Shown here one piece after another: positions 28,541 through 40,872 of a stretch of 64,000 nucleotides of DNA. The notes under the pieces were generated by a model that saw only the letters and a list, made by a program, of their open reading frames with translations, ran no database searches and had not been told where the DNA came from. A program made the translations under genes and the position numbers. The DNA lies in the NCBI RefSeq assembly GCF_003013715.1, contig NC_072813.1, positions 372,001 to 436,000 of the forward strand, read 5' to 3'. Origin of the DNA: Candidozyma auris (lineage: Eukaryota > Ascomycota > Pichiomycetes > Serinales > Metschnikowiaceae). The stretch's first letter is position 1, and each line of letters begins with the position of its first letter.

Positions 28541-28873
28541 GTCAACAGATTTCATCTGAAGGATTAAACAATGATGTTAAGCAGCATGGCAAACGCTATG
28601 TTGGGTATTACGCCGACTGAAGGCCCTTCACGTATTTCAAAGGGGGTCATGGTTCATAGCTAGTAATCCACAGTCACAGAAAGGTGGAAGGGGGAGAGCT
28701 GGCTTATTTGGATACAAAATAGGTGAACCAAATTTGAACGAGTTCAAAGAGCTATCCAGGTAACCACCTCGTTGGCATCCGCAGATAAACCAGTGCACCA
28801 CATATATACTTTCCGCGATGGACTAAGAAAAGTACATAGACTGAAAGGAAGATTCACCAGTAACTCAGTGCTA
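28541..28873. promoter_or_regulatory. Promoter of DBP10
   Basis: This 333-bp region includes TATATA near 28802-28807. A 30-codon ATG frame at 28571-28663 (MMLSSMANAMLGITPTEG...) is noted only as a possible small ORF. No consensus PAC motif was seen. Confidence 0.35.
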
Positions 28874-31693
28874 ATGTCTGACGACGAAGTTTTTGACATT
28901 GCTGGCTCTCTTACCCTTCAGGGTAAAGAGTATGACTCCAACTCGAGTTCTGGCTCCGACTTGAGCGATAACGAAGAGATCAAGGATATCATCTCCTCTG
29001 ACGATGAGGCCGATGAGGTGCCCTCCAAGAAGAGAAAGTCTGCCTCAAAGCCAGCTGACGCTAATTCTTTTCCAAGTCTTGAACTTTCAGACGATGAGGA
29101 GAACACAAAGGCTGCTCAGGACTTGTCGACTTATTTTTTACAAAACAATCCCACAGCTAAGAAAGCAAAGGCCGGCTCGTTTGCATCCTTCGGTCTCTCA
29201 AAGCATGTTTTGATCAGCATTGCCAAAAAAGGCTTTAAGCAACCGACTCCGATCCAGAGAAAGACTATTCCACTTATTATGGAAGGGCGTGACGTGGTTG
29301 GTATGGCCAGAACGGGTTCTGGTAAAACCGCTGCATTCGTGTTACCTGTGGTTGAGAAGCTCAAGTCGCATAGTGCCAAAGTTGGGGCGCGAGCTATCAT
29401 CTTGTCCCCTTCAAGAGAATTGGCTTTGCAGACTTACAAGCAGGTTAAAGAATTCAGTCGAGGCACCGATTTACGTTCATTGGTGCTCATAGGTGGTGAC
29501 TCCTTGGAAGATCAGTTCTCGGCTATGATGACTAACCCCGATATCATTGTCGCCACCCCTGGTAGATTCTTACATTTGAAGGTGGAGATGCAGTTGGATC
29601 TCAGCACCGTGGAGTACATCGTGTTTGATGAAGCTGACCGTTTGTTTGAGATGGGTTTCGCAGAACAATTGAATGAGTTGATTGCATCTTTGCCTGAAAC
29701 AAGACAATCGCTTCTTTTCTCTGCTACACTACCGAGATCGTTAGTTGATTTTGCTAAGGCAGGCTTAACGAATCCTGTCTTGGTACGTTTGGATGCTGAG
29801 TCAAAAATCTCTGAAAATTTGCAGATGGCATTCTTCTCTGTCAAAAGAATTGAGCGTGAAGCCGCATTATTGCATATTCTTCAGGAGGTTGTAAAGCTTC
29901 CCTTGGCGACCGAAGATGAACTAAAGAAAATCAAGGCCGAATCTAAGAAGTCTGATGAATTCTCTGACGAAGATGATAACGATAAAAAAAGTAATTCTCG
30001 TAAGAAGAAGAAATTCAAAAAAGAGAAGCTCCCACCTGCCAATCTTCTACCATCAGAGCACTCCACTATTGTTTTTGTTCCCACTAAGCATCATGTCGAA
30101 TACATTACCGGACTTTTGAGGGACGCTGGCTACTTAGTATCTTACATTTACGGTTCTCTTGACCAAAGAGCCAGAAAAGAGCAACTTTATCGTTTCCGAA
30201 TTGGACTTACAAGTTTACTTGTTGTTACAGATGTTGCTGCTCGAGGTATTGACATTCCTGTATTGGCTAATGTTATCAACTTTAGTTTGCCGGCATCACC
30301 GAAGATTTTCATTCACAGAGTGGGAAGAACTGCAAGAGCAGGTAACAAAGGTTGGGCGTACTCAATTGTCAACGAGAAGGAGCTTCCATACTTACTCGAC
30401 TTGGAGCTTGTTTTAGGTAAAAAAATCTTGCTTACTGCAATGCATGAAAAGAAGTGTGAGCTTCTCAAAGAGCAAAAAGGTGATCAGTACGAAGAACCTA
30501 AAGTCTCATACACGGACAGGCTTGTCTTGGGCTCGCTTCCACGTGGGCCCTTGGAAGCTTTTGAAGAGATGTTTGATAACATCTTGAAAAATAATTATGA
30601 CGTGAAGACATTAAAGGATGTGGCTGCTAAAGGCGAGAAGCTTTATCATCGCACTAGACAAGCGGCTTCAGCAGAGTCTGTCAAAAGAACAAAAGAGCTT
30701 TTGGAAACTGACGCTTGGGATGATCAGCATCTACTTTTTGGACCAAACTTAGAGAAGGAGAAGGAGAAGTTCTTGGCCAAACTTGGTCAAAGACACGTCA
30801 AAGAGACAGTTTTTGAATTCACGAAGAAGGGAAGAGAAAAAGAAGAAGACGGTTTGGTCGAGTTGATGCATAGAAGAAGACGCCAAATTGCTCCGCTCCA
30901 ACAGAAAGCCAAGGAAAAGAGAGAGTTGCTTGAAAAAGAGCGTGCAGCAGGGTTGACCCATACTATTCAAGACGAAATCTTGAAGGCTGATGCGGGTGAG
31001 GTTGGCTACGCGGTCAAGTCAGTGGAAGCCGATGAGGATGAGTTGCAAGATGCGTTTGAAGATGCTGACGAGCTTTTTGCCAAAAAGAAGAAGGAAAAGA
31101 AGACATTCAGAGATCCAAACTTTTACATGAGCCATCATGCACCTGCAGCAGAAGCTATTGAAGATAAGCATTATGGCTTGAGCTCTTTCGCAAATGACGC
31201 TGCTCATGCTACGTTTGATTTGGACAATGACGACAAAGTACAAAAGCAATCTCAGGTCATGAGATGGGATAAAAAGAAAGGCAAGTACATCAACTCTAAA
31301 TCTGCTGATGACACAAAATATATCATTAGTGAGTCTGGTCAAAGAATTCCCGCCTCGTTACGCTCAGGTAAATTTGACGAGTGGAGGAAGAAAAGAAACA
31401 TCCTGTCTGCTCACGCAGGAATGGCGGAGAATTCTAATGATGGCCCTCAAAACAAACGTTTCAAGCACAAGAAGGTCGCTGCTCCAAAACTACCAGACAA
31501 GTTCAGAGATGATTATCACAAGCAGAAGAAAAAGGTGGATAAGGCTTTGGAATCTGGAGTGAACGTCAAAGGATACAATAGACCAGGACAAAAGGAGGAG
31601 TTGAGACTGACTGAACAGATTAGGAAGATGAGACTCCTCAAGGAAAAAAGGAAGGCTAAAAATGCTCGTCCAAGTAAGGGTAAAAGAAGGTGA
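28874..31693 (+). CDS. DBP10: Dbp10, DEAD-box RNA helicase of 60S ribosome assembly
   Basis: This 939-residue nucleolar helicase starts at the ATG at 28874 (MSDDEVFDIAG). The in-frame stretch upstream has no ATG. Acidic Ser/Asp/Glu runs precede the core. Helicase motifs in order are GFKQPTPIQ (Q), ARTGSGKT (I), SPSRELAL (Ia), TPGRFLHL (Ib), VFDEADRLFEMGF (II), FSATLP (III), ARGIDIPVL (V) and HRVGRTARAG (VI). An acidic insert between RecA lobes (DDNDKKSNSRKKKKFKK) and the long basic tail fit Dbp10 (995 residues in S. cerevisiae). It acts in large-subunit rRNA processing. Confidence 0.95.
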   Translation: MSDDEVFDIAGSLTLQGKEYDSNSSSGSDLSDNEEIKDIISSDDEADEVPSKKRKSASKPADANSFPSLELSDDEENTKAAQDLSTYFLQNNPTAKKAKAGSFASFGLSKHVLISIAKKGFKQPTPIQRKTIPLIMEGRDVVGMARTGSGKTAAFVLPVVEKLKSHSAKVGARAIILSPSRELALQTYKQVKEFSRGTDLRSLVLIGGDSLEDQFSAMMTNPDIIVATPGRFLHLKVEMQLDLSTVEYIVFDEADRLFEMGFAEQLNELIASLPETRQSLLFSATLPRSLVDFAKAGLTNPVLVRLDAESKISENLQMAFFSVKRIEREAALLHILQEVVKLPLATEDELKKIKAESKKSDEFSDEDDNDKKSNSRKKKKFKKEKLPPANLLPSEHSTIVFVPTKHHVEYITGLLRDAGYLVSYIYGSLDQRARKEQLYRFRIGLTSLLVVTDVAARGIDIPVLANVINFSLPASPKIFIHRVGRTARAGNKGWAYSIVNEKELPYLLDLELVLGKKILLTAMHEKKCELLKEQKGDQYEEPKVSYTDRLVLGSLPRGPLEAFEEMFDNILKNNYDVKTLKDVAAKGEKLYHRTRQAASAESVKRTKELLETDAWDDQHLLFGPNLEKEKEKFLAKLGQRHVKETVFEFTKKGREKEEDGLVELMHRRRRQIAPLQQKAKEKRELLEKERAAGLTHTIQDEILKADAGEVGYAVKSVEADEDELQDAFEDADELFAKKKKEKKTFRDPNFYMSHHAPAAEAIEDKHYGLSSFANDAAHATFDLDNDDKVQKQSQVMRWDKKKGKYINSKSADDTKYIISESGQRIPASLRSGKFDEWRKKRNILSAHAGMAENSNDGPQNKRFKHKKVAAPKLPDKFRDDYHKQKKKVDKALESGVNVKGYNRPGQKEELRLTEQIRKMRLLKEKRKAKNARPSKGKRR

Positions 31694-31861
31694 TCTACAT
31701 AACTTATCGAATACATTGCATTATTGCATTACAAATTTTCACTGTACGGATTAATGATGATATAGCTACAAGATTAACGTTATTTGTTCAAAACTATTTC
31801 ATTTGTACATTTTTTTTTTTCTTTTTGTTCTTTAGACTTATTGAATTAGAGGCAAACAATC

Positions 31862-33413
31862 TTATCTTCTTCCCTTCTTTCCATACGGATGATAGCCACC
31901 GCGGCTTCTGTAACCACCTCTTCCTCTACCACTCGAGGGACCAGCAGGTGGCGCACGCTTGGGACCCTTAGGCAAATTCATTCTTCGGCCATCACCGTTG
32001 TCGCCGCTTGGACCACTTGGTGGAGTTCTGTCATTGGGACCGCGACGTCTATCACGATGATTTTCACGACGGTCTCCATCACCGCCATCGTAGCTCCTTT
32101 CTCTTCCGTTGTCGTTTCCTGCCCCACTTTCTCTTTCATCATTTCCAACTTCTTGCTCAGCGGCCTGTTCCTGAGGGTTCAAAGGTTGCTGTACTGGCTG
32201 CTGAGTGTTGTCACCTTGAGCAGAAGCTTGTTGTTGCTGGAACATGTACCATTGCATTCTCTGCCAATACTCTTGCATCATTTCTGGTGTAGCACCTTGA
32301 AATCCCGGCATACTGCCGGCGCCCGGCATCTGCATTGGAAATTGTCCATAAGGGTTGTACTGCTGCTGTTGTTGTTGTAGCTGTTGCTGTTGCTGGTGAT
32401 ACCCTTGGTTCAGGTGGTTCTGCTGGTGCAGGCCCCTGGGTTCAGCACGCTTAACCTCCATTGCTTTGCCTTTTAAAGTTAAATATTTGTTAACACAAAC
32501 TCTATCTACTGCGTCAGGGGAATCGAAGGTGATGAAACCAAATCCACGGGATCTGCCTGTGTCCTTGTCAATCATGAGCTGAGCATCAATAATACGGCCG
32601 TACTGAGAGAAAAAGTCATGGAAGTCCTTCTCATTCACTAGCGGGTCTATACCACCGACGAATATTTTACCAACCTTGTCTTGTTCTTCTCTTGCAATAG
32701 CTCTTTTAGGGTCAATTAATTTTCCGTCTAAAATATGATCTTTCCTAATAACTTCTTCTACCGCCCTTGGGTCCTTGAATGTCAAAAACCCGAACCCACG
32801 CGATCTTCCAGTGCTTGGGTCCTTCATGATAGTATAATCCGAAATCTCTCCATATTTAGAGAAGTAGCTAACCAATCCTTCTTCTGTGGTATCCCAATTG
32901 AGACCACCAATAAACATCTTTCCACTCTCCTTACCTATAGATGATGGAGGCATCCTATTAGGTTCCTGTGGCTGCGGTGGTTGTTGGTATTGGGGCTGCT
33001 GAGGCTGCTGAGGCTGCTGGTACCCCCCCTGTTGCGGGTATTGCTGATACAGCTGACCTGGAGTAAATTGATTTGGTACTTGCTGTGGCTGTGGATCGTA
33101 AGGTGCTGATTGATGCTGCTGTTGGGGCGCCTCAGCTTGTGGCGCAGGGAGTTGTTCAGCGTTGGCAGATTCCGAAGGTGGTGGTGGCGGTGGTGGAGCG
33201 CTTTCTGCTGAACCAGTCTCAGATTTGGCTTCCGTGTCAGGAGCCGTGCTTGCTGATGTTTGCTCAACCTGTGGGGGTTGCTCGGACGACTTCGTCTCTA
33301 CCTTGGTATCCTCATCGCTATAGGTGTTAGTAACAGTAAGTAAGATATTAAACGAGAAGGGTAACATACTAGATATCCTCAAAAAGAGCCTCGTCTTCGT
33401 CATATGTGGACAT
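31862..33413 (-). CDS. HRP1: Hrp1/Nab4, hnRNP of mRNA 3'-end cleavage factor I (spliced)
   Basis: The coding sequence is joined from 33370-33413 and 31862-33317, giving 499 residues. The first exon gives MSTYDEDEALFEDIY, which resembles the acidic N-terminus of S. cerevisiae Hrp1. The 52-nt intron (33318-33369) has GTATGT, TACTAAC and TAG. Gln/Pro-rich low complexity precedes two RRMs, with RNP1 motifs GRSRGFGFLTF and GRSRGFGFITF. A Gln-rich linker and an RGG/Arg-Gly tail follow. Hrp1 binds the efficiency element of 3' UTRs and shuttles with mRNA. An unspliced reading would start with an unrelated N-terminus. Confidence 0.93.
33318..33369 (-). other. HRP1 spliceosomal intron (52 nt)
   Basis: On the minus strand GTATGT begins at 33369, TACTAAC occupies 33332-33326 and the intron ends TAG at 33318. 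The branch adenosine is 9 nt from the last base. Joining the exons restores a TAC codon followed by GATGAG in frame. Confidence 0.9.
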
Positions 33414-33674
33414 TGTGAGTTTGCAATACACAAGGTTAAGTTTTTATCAATGTATTGATAAGTATACAACTAAGCAAAGCTATTTATTCACTTGTAGATG
33501 TCGTGCGGGCTGCTTGTAGCTTGGAGATTAATTTTCGATGATACCTTTGTAGAGGGTATCCGGCATATAAAAGAAGGACTTGGTCACATGACTTATTGAG
33601 AAAACCTGGCTAGCTATCATATTGAAGACAGAAAAAGAGATAATAACATGGCAAACGACAACGGAGAGCAAAAT

Positions 33675-33685
33675 AAAAAAAAAAA
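33675..33685 (-). terminator. Pol III terminator of the tRNA pair
   Basis: Eleven A residues on the plus strand give a T11 run on the minus strand immediately after tRNA-Ala. No comparable T-run occurs between the two tRNAs. Confidence 0.7.
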
Positions 33686-33758
33686 TGGACGAGTCCGGAT
33701 TCGAACCGGAGACCTTTCGCATGCTAAGCGAACGCGCTACCAACTACGCCACACGCCC
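33686..33758 (-). tRNA. tRNA-Ala(AGC)
   Basis: This 73-nt cloverleaf without intron lies on the minus strand. It begins GGGCGTGTGGCGTAGTTGG and has the anticodon loop TTAGCAT (anticodon AGC), the T-loop TTCGAAT and the 3' end CTCGTCC plus A. It is nearly identical to yeast tRNA-Ala(AGC). Its 5' end is 9 bp from tRNA-Ile on the same strand, and a T11 terminator follows directly. Confidence 0.96.
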
Positions 33759-33767
33759 AAGTAGAAT

Positions 33768-33841
33768 TGGTCCCTAGCAGGATCGAACTGCTGATCTTGG
33801 CGTTATTAGCACCACGCCTTGACCAACTGGGCCAAGGGACC
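33768..33841 (-). tRNA. tRNA-Ile(AAT)
   Basis: This 74-nt cloverleaf without intron lies on the minus strand. It begins GGTCCCTTGGCCCAGTTGG and has anticodon loop sequence CTAATAA (anticodon AAT), the T-loop TTCGATC and the 3' end GGGACC plus A. It matches yeast tRNA-Ile(AAT). It is the upstream member of a pair with tRNA-Ala, separated by 9 nt without a T-run. Confidence 0.96.
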
Positions 33842-35127
33842 ATTCGCGTTAGGAAGTTCGCGTGCTCGGCAATCCATGGTGTATTGTGTACTGTATATTT
33901 TGATGTCCTGCATATAACTATTAAAGGTGCGCTAAATTATCATAGTGGATAATTAATACACGTTCAATAAAGGCTACATTCATCAAAAACATTGAGGGTG
34001 AGCTTGATGATTGGGCTGATAGAAAAGTAGAAAGTTCTATGTCACAGGCACCAATAAAATCTGGGAACAAATGATATCAGTGGTAAAGCTGAATAAATCG
34101 TAAAAGGTAGAATAGAAAAACTTGATGCTTGAGATCATTGCAGATACTATACTTGCATCCTTTCTATGGTTATTCTCTAGAAGCAATTTTGGCGGAAGAA
34201 TGAAAAAAGGTACGCTGTACATATGTGTGGAGTGTGTTACTCGTTGAGCAAATGTAAGGAATCATTCGAACTCGGGCGCCAATACCTCATTGTCTATAAA
34301 ATACTGGTATTGGAGAATCTATGGTGTGTTAGCCACACCACCAATGCTTCTGTTGCAGCAAAGGTGGTGCTCTTCTGGCTAGGGTACCATAGTAGAAATT
34401 AACCATTGGTGGTTTGATATTAGTAACAAAGAAAATTGGTTCGTTCTCGATACAATATGACAAGAAACCAGATTTACCCGGACGAAATACTGGGTCGTGT
34501 GCAAGTTGGCCAGTACAATAGTTGGGCGTCGACAATCACGACAAATTGTAACGTTGCACATGCGTAATGAATGTTGTATATTAAAAGCTTCTATCATTTT
34601 AGTGATACTTGATATTGTCTGTATTAGCCAACGCAATTTGGTGAATTGCTTATGAAAAGATTAGTTGATGCTGGTCATCCCATACTTGTGCCTTTTGTTC
34701 CACCGTTTCACACAAAATGTTAGCAAACCCAAAGACAAGGATTTACTTTACTAGAACAAATCATTTAATGGATGGAAAGATAAGAACGATCTTGTTGATA
34801 TGAGATGAAGCTTGATCTTTTTTCTCTCCTCCCAATTCCAACCACTTACTTCAATTTTGCAACTTTTTTGTAACATTGCGCAGATAACTAAAAAAGAAGT
34901 GGAAGTCGAAGAAAATACAATCGTCACTTAATTATAATAAAAGAGACATAAACTATAATCTCGAGCCCTAGATTAGCCCGATTTCACTCTCTCACATCAA
35001 GGCCCTCTGACGTCGAAGTCATTCGTAGTGACTGCTTCTCGTGGAGTGCCACATAAGGCGCACCCTACATAGACACAGAATGCCTCGCGTTTATCGCATC
35101 TCAGAACTCATCGCATGGTCCACAGGC
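33842..35127. other. Intergenic region upstream of tRNA pair and TRM11, with weak LTR-like features
   Basis: This 1.3-kb region has no confident gene. On the minus strand 34281-34265 reads TGGCGCCCGAGTTCGAA, which resembles a retroelement primer-binding site. The stretch 34291-34737 is bounded by TGTCT and AGACA inverted ends. The position upstream of a tRNA gene fits yeast retrotransposon targeting. No polyprotein sequence is present, and the LTR idea is speculative. The right part (34740-35127) would be the TRM11 promoter. Confidence 0.25.
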
Positions 35128-36471
35128 ATGAAAGACTACATTATTAGCTTTGCGCAGGCATTTCCTAATTTCAGAGTAGCTGAGTTGGAGTCACTAGCCG
35201 ATCTAAATGGCATAAATATAGATTTGAGTGGGCATGATGAAAAGAAACCGTTTATGAAAGTTCAACTACAAGACGATGAGCAGGCAAGACGACTCATCAA
35301 GAGGTCAATTCTTGCGAAAGGCATATACGAGCTTTGGGGCGAGGGGAATGATTTAGCATCGCTCCACGAAAGTATTAAAGCAAACGCTCTGGAAAAGTTC
35401 GAAACCTACAGGCATAACACCTTCAGGTTTGATTTCGTCAGTTTCATGGGAGCCAAGACCACTGAGGAAAAGATCGAGACCATTGATACTTTCAAGTACT
35501 TAGGATTTCAGGGCAAAATTCGCTTGAAGAATCCCGAGGTCATATTCTCGGTTTTGGAAGAATACTATGTGTGTGGTCAAGAGAAGGCAGACAAACCTGA
35601 ACACCTCTGGTTCGGTAGACAGGTCGAAATAAGCGCAAGATCCGAAGGGGTGGTAGAACAGTATGATTTGAAAAAGAGGAAATATATCGGGACCACGTCG
35701 TTTGACGCCGAATTGGCGCTTGTCACTTGCAATATTGCACAAGTAAAACCCGGAAAGGTCATCTACGATCCTTTCACTGGCACGGGGTCCTTTTTGGTTG
35801 CAGGAGCATTCTTTGGCGGATATCCCTTGGGCACGGACATAGACGCCCGGTCAGTGCGAGGCAAGGGACCCAACAACAATCTCTATTCGAATTTCCGCCA
35901 ATACGGTACGGCTCTGCAGTTTCTTGACGTGTGGATTATGGACTTCACGAACAATGCGCTTAGAAGGGATTTTGTGATAGACACAATTGTGTGTGACCCT
36001 CCTTATGGAGTGCGCGAGGGCCTTAAAGTATGTGGAGCGAGGGATCCGGCGAAGGCCGAAGGCAGAGAGCATCATATTGTAGAGGGTGAACTCGGTTACA
36101 AGCGTCGGGACTTCCTTTTTCCAAAAAAACCTTACCACCTTGCCAATCTTCTTGACGACTTGCTTGAATTCGCGGCTGAGAGAATGCCAGTGGGGGGTCG
36201 TTTGGCATTTTGGATGCCCACTGCCAACGACGAGTTTGTCGAGCACCACATTCCACAGCATGAGCGCTTGGAGCTCTTGTATGTACTAGAGCAGGAGTTT
36301 AACAAGTGGTCTAGAAGACTTGTGGTGTTTGTCAAAAGAGACGAGAACTTCAAAGGCGAGACAATTAATCGCATGCGCAGTGAGGGAGTCACGCATTTTA
36401 GAGACCGCTACTTCAAAAGCTTTAATGAAAAAAGCAAGCAGCCGTCATTTCCAGTTCAGGGAGAGGTCTAG
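35128..36471 (+). CDS. TRM11: tRNA (guanine-N2) methyltransferase catalytic subunit Trm11
   Basis: This 447-residue protein makes m2G10 in tRNAs together with Trm112. The chosen start at 35128 (MKDYIISFAQAFPNFRVAELESLA) aligns with the N-terminus of S. cerevisiae Trm11 (433 residues). An earlier ATG at 35080 would add 16 residues. The N-terminal THUMP-like region is followed by a Rossmann methyltransferase domain. Its SAM-binding motif is YDPFTGTGSFLVAG and its catalytic motif is CDPPYGVREG (DPPY at about 290). Confidence 0.92.
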   Translation: MKDYIISFAQAFPNFRVAELESLADLNGINIDLSGHDEKKPFMKVQLQDDEQARRLIKRSILAKGIYELWGEGNDLASLHESIKANALEKFETYRHNTFRFDFVSFMGAKTTEEKIETIDTFKYLGFQGKIRLKNPEVIFSVLEEYYVCGQEKADKPEHLWFGRQVEISARSEGVVEQYDLKKRKYIGTTSFDAELALVTCNIAQVKPGKVIYDPFTGTGSFLVAGAFFGGYPLGTDIDARSVRGKGPNNNLYSNFRQYGTALQFLDVWIMDFTNNALRRDFVIDTIVCDPPYGVREGLKVCGARDPAKAEGREHHIVEGELGYKRRDFLFPKKPYHLANLLDDLLEFAAERMPVGGRLAFWMPTANDEFVEHHIPQHERLELLYVLEQEFNKWSRRLVVFVKRDENFKGETINRMRSEGVTHFRDRYFKSFNEKSKQPSFPVQGEV

Positions 36472-38020
<1,549 letters not shown>

Positions 38021-38349
38021 GCTACCCGAATTTTTGACGATTTATGTTTGCAATAAATTTTGATTCGAATCACTGGTGTAATGTAGCGATGAGTGCGATT
38101 TTGCAGCCATAGTGTACATCGTGTAGTCATCTGTAGAGCGTAACTTTGAATTGAAGTTGTCACGAGGGAGTGAAGATGAGAACTTATGAAAAGTAAGTCA
38201 GACATCACAGTTTTCCATGTCAAAGCAGTATCCTACTTGTGATTTCTAGGTGGTCCTTCAACACCAAGAAACCTGCACACTGCGCCCTTCAAGTTGTAGT
38301 CAAGGTGGTGTACCGATATTTTCAACAATCATCTCTACTCAATCTAACC
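38021..38349. promoter_or_regulatory. Intergenic region THI4 / YSH1
   Basis: This 329-bp region holds the THI4 3' UTR and YSH1 promoter. I saw no consensus element and no RNA gene. The in-frame stretch upstream of YSH1 lacks an ATG. Confidence 0.3.
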
Positions 38350-40704
38350 ATGGCAATCGACAACCCTAGTGAGGATGCCTCGGAGAACTTTAAATTTTTT
38401 GGCTTAGGTGGTTGCAATGAGGTGGGTCGCTCTTCTCACATTTTAGAGTATAAGAACAAGGTGATTATGTTGGACTCTGGTGTTCATCCTGGTCTTAGCG
38501 GCATGAACTCATTGCCATTCTTTGATGAATACGATCTTTCAAAAGTCGATATCCTTCTTATAAGTCACTTCCATTTGGATCACGCCGCGTCTTTGCCCTA
38601 TGTCATGCAACAGACCAATTTTAAGGGCCGTGTTTTTATGACCCATGCCACGAAAGCCATCTACCGTTGGTTGCTTTCAGACTTCGTCAGAGTGACTTCG
38701 ATGACAGGTGGAGGCGACGAAGGTAGAACTGAGAACAACTTGACGAATGCTGCTGGCTCTGCAAATTTATACACGGATGAGGATTTGATGACATCGTTTG
38801 AGAGAATAGAGACGATCGATTACCACTCTACTATCGAGGTGGACGGCATTCGCTTCACTGCTTACCATGCTGGACATGTTCTTGGTGCATGTATGTACTT
38901 TGTTGAAGTCGGCGGGCTCAAAGTCCTATTTACAGGTGATTACTCCAGAGAAGAAGACCGTCATTTGAAGGTTGCTGAGGTGCCCCCTACAAGACCTGAC
39001 ATCTTGATCACAGAGTCAACATTTGGCACAGCTACACACGAGCCAAGGCTAGAAAAAGAGGCACGCTTGATGAAGCTTGTCCACTCCACTATTCTCAAAG
39101 GTGGTCGGATTCTTTTTCCTGTATTTGCATTGGGTAGAGCACAGGAGCTTCTCCTTATTCTAGAAGAATATTGGTCACAGAACAAGGACATTCAGAACAT
39201 CAATATATATTATGCCTCCAACCTCGCAAGAAAATGTATGGCTGTGTATCAAACGTACACAAGCGTCATGAATGATAGCATCAAACTAAACCCAACTGGG
39301 TCGTCAAAATCAAACCCTTTCGATTTCAAGTTTATAAAGTCTATCAAAAGCGTGGACAGAGTCCATGATATCGGCCCCTGCGTGGTCGTAGCTTCTCCTG
39401 GTATGTTGCAGAGCGGTGTGTCTCGACAGCTTCTCGAAAGATGGGCTCCAGACCCTAAGAATGCTGTGATAATGACAGGCTACTCCGTTGAAGGAACCTT
39501 GGCAAAAGACTTGTTGAGAGAGCCTACTGCGATCCCATCAATAACCAATCCAGACATGTCTATCCCTCGTCGCATATCTGTCGACGAGATTTCATTCGCA
39601 GCACATGTAGACTTCATTGAGAATTCCGGTTTTATAGACGAAGTCAGTCCAAAAAAAATTATTTTGGTGCACGGTGACAGTAACCCGATGGGAAGACTTA
39701 AATCGGCATTGCTTAGTAAGTATCTGTCCAGAAAAGGCACAGAGGATGAGGTCAAAGTGTTTAATCCTAGAAATTGCGAAGAGGTTCTCATTGGATTCAA
39801 AGGTGTCAAGATCGCTAAAGTTGTTGGGAGACTTGCACAAGCTCAAGTTGAATTGATCAACAAAGCACTCAAAGAAGAGACAAAAAGTCCAAAGATTGAA
39901 GTTGTTGAAGATGGCGTTTCCAAGGATAAGGATATGGTTGACAAAAATGAAAAAGAGGATGCTAAGGAGAGCAAGACAATCGAGACTGATGTACAGATTT
40001 CAGGAGTTCTCATCTCCAAGGATTTTGATATGAACATAATGAGTCTTGAGGATTTGTCTGAATTCTCCCAGTTGAGTACATCTGTCGTCAAGTCGAATGC
40101 TAAACTCAAGGTACATGCAAATGTTTCGTTGGTAGAATGGCACTTGGAACAAATGTTCGGTCATATTAATGTTGTGATTGACGACAATCAGACATGGGAG
40201 TGTATTATCATGAATATGATTTATATCACTGCCAACAAGGCAGAGTCAGACGCACTAAATGTGACAGTTGAATGGATCAATGATAATTTGATGGGTGATT
40301 CTCTCGCTGATAGTATAGTTGCAATTCTTCTATCCATTGACTCGTCTCCAGTATCGGTGAAGATGACGTCTCAGCATTGCTCTCATAACCATATCAAAAA
40401 GGAAGAGGATACCGATATGGTGAAGCAAGAAGCCCCAAAGAAAGCGCACGCCAACACTGATATTGCGAGCCGAATCAATCGGATCACTTCGCTCTTGAAA
40501 TCACAATTCGGAGATTCTATGAAATCTGTCAGTCAAAGTGAACTTGTCATAACAATTGGAAAGAATGAAGCCAAGGTTGATCTCAATAAGCTCGCTGTCG
40601 AATGTGGCTCGAGAGTTCTCAAAGATCGTGTAGAAAACATCATAAAAAGAGGTGCTAGGCTAGCAGCTCCGCTCAGCTACCAGCAGAAGATGGTACTGGC
40701 TTGA
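38350..40704 (+). CDS. YSH1: Ysh1, mRNA 3'-end endonuclease (CPSF73)
   Basis: This 784-residue metallo-beta-lactamase/beta-CASP nuclease cleaves pre-mRNA at the poly(A) site within the cleavage and polyadenylation factor. The zinc motif HFHLDH is at 73-78, after [14 protein letters not shown] and [20 protein letters not shown] and the beta-CASP region ([16 protein letters not shown]) follow. The start is the ATG at 38350. S. cerevisiae Ysh1 is 779 residues. The C-terminal domain (about 580-784) is the usual CPSF73 dimerisation region with an acidic linker. Confidence 0.96.
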   Translation: MAIDNPSEDASENFKFFGLGGCNEVGRSSHILEYKNKVIMLDSGVHPGLSGMNSLPFFDEYDLSKVDILLISHFHLDHAASLPYVMQQTNFKGRVFMTHATKAIYRWLLSDFVRVTSMTGGGDEGRTENNLTNAAGSANLYTDEDLMTSFERIETIDYHSTIEVDGIRFTAYHAGHVLGACMYFVEVGGLKVLFTGDYSREEDRHLKVAEVPPTRPDILITESTFGTATHEPRLEKEARLMKLVHSTILKGGRILFPVFALGRAQELLLILEEYWSQNKDIQNINIYYASNLARKCMAVYQTYTSVMNDSIKLNPTGSSKSNPFDFKFIKSIKSVDRVHDIGPCVVVASPGMLQSGVSRQLLERWAPDPKNAVIMTGYSVEGTLAKDLLREPTAIPSITNPDMSIPRRISVDEISFAAHVDFIENSGFIDEVSPKKIILVHGDSNPMGRLKSALLSKYLSRKGTEDEVKVFNPRNCEEVLIGFKGVKIAKVVGRLAQAQVELINKALKEETKSPKIEVVEDGVSKDKDMVDKNEKEDAKESKTIETDVQISGVLISKDFDMNIMSLEDLSEFSQLSTSVVKSNAKLKVHANVSLVEWHLEQMFGHINVVIDDNQTWECIIMNMIYITANKAESDALNVTVEWINDNLMGDSLADSIVAILLSIDSSPVSVKMTSQHCSHNHIKKEEDTDMVKQEAPKKAHANTDIASRINRITSLLKSQFGDSMKSVSQSELVITIGKNEAKVDLNKLAVECGSRVLKDRVENIIKRGARLAAPLSYQQKMVLA

Positions 40705-40872
40705 TAATTATCAAAAATCATGAACGTGTTGATAGGTAAATGAATAATGATAAATGAGTACCCAAATTACATCTAGTGATTTTCCTTCATAGAAAAATTG
40801 TTCGGAATGCTAGTACACAAGAAATGGTGCGCTATCTCCAATTACATCTATAGCGTACTATCACTTTTACCT

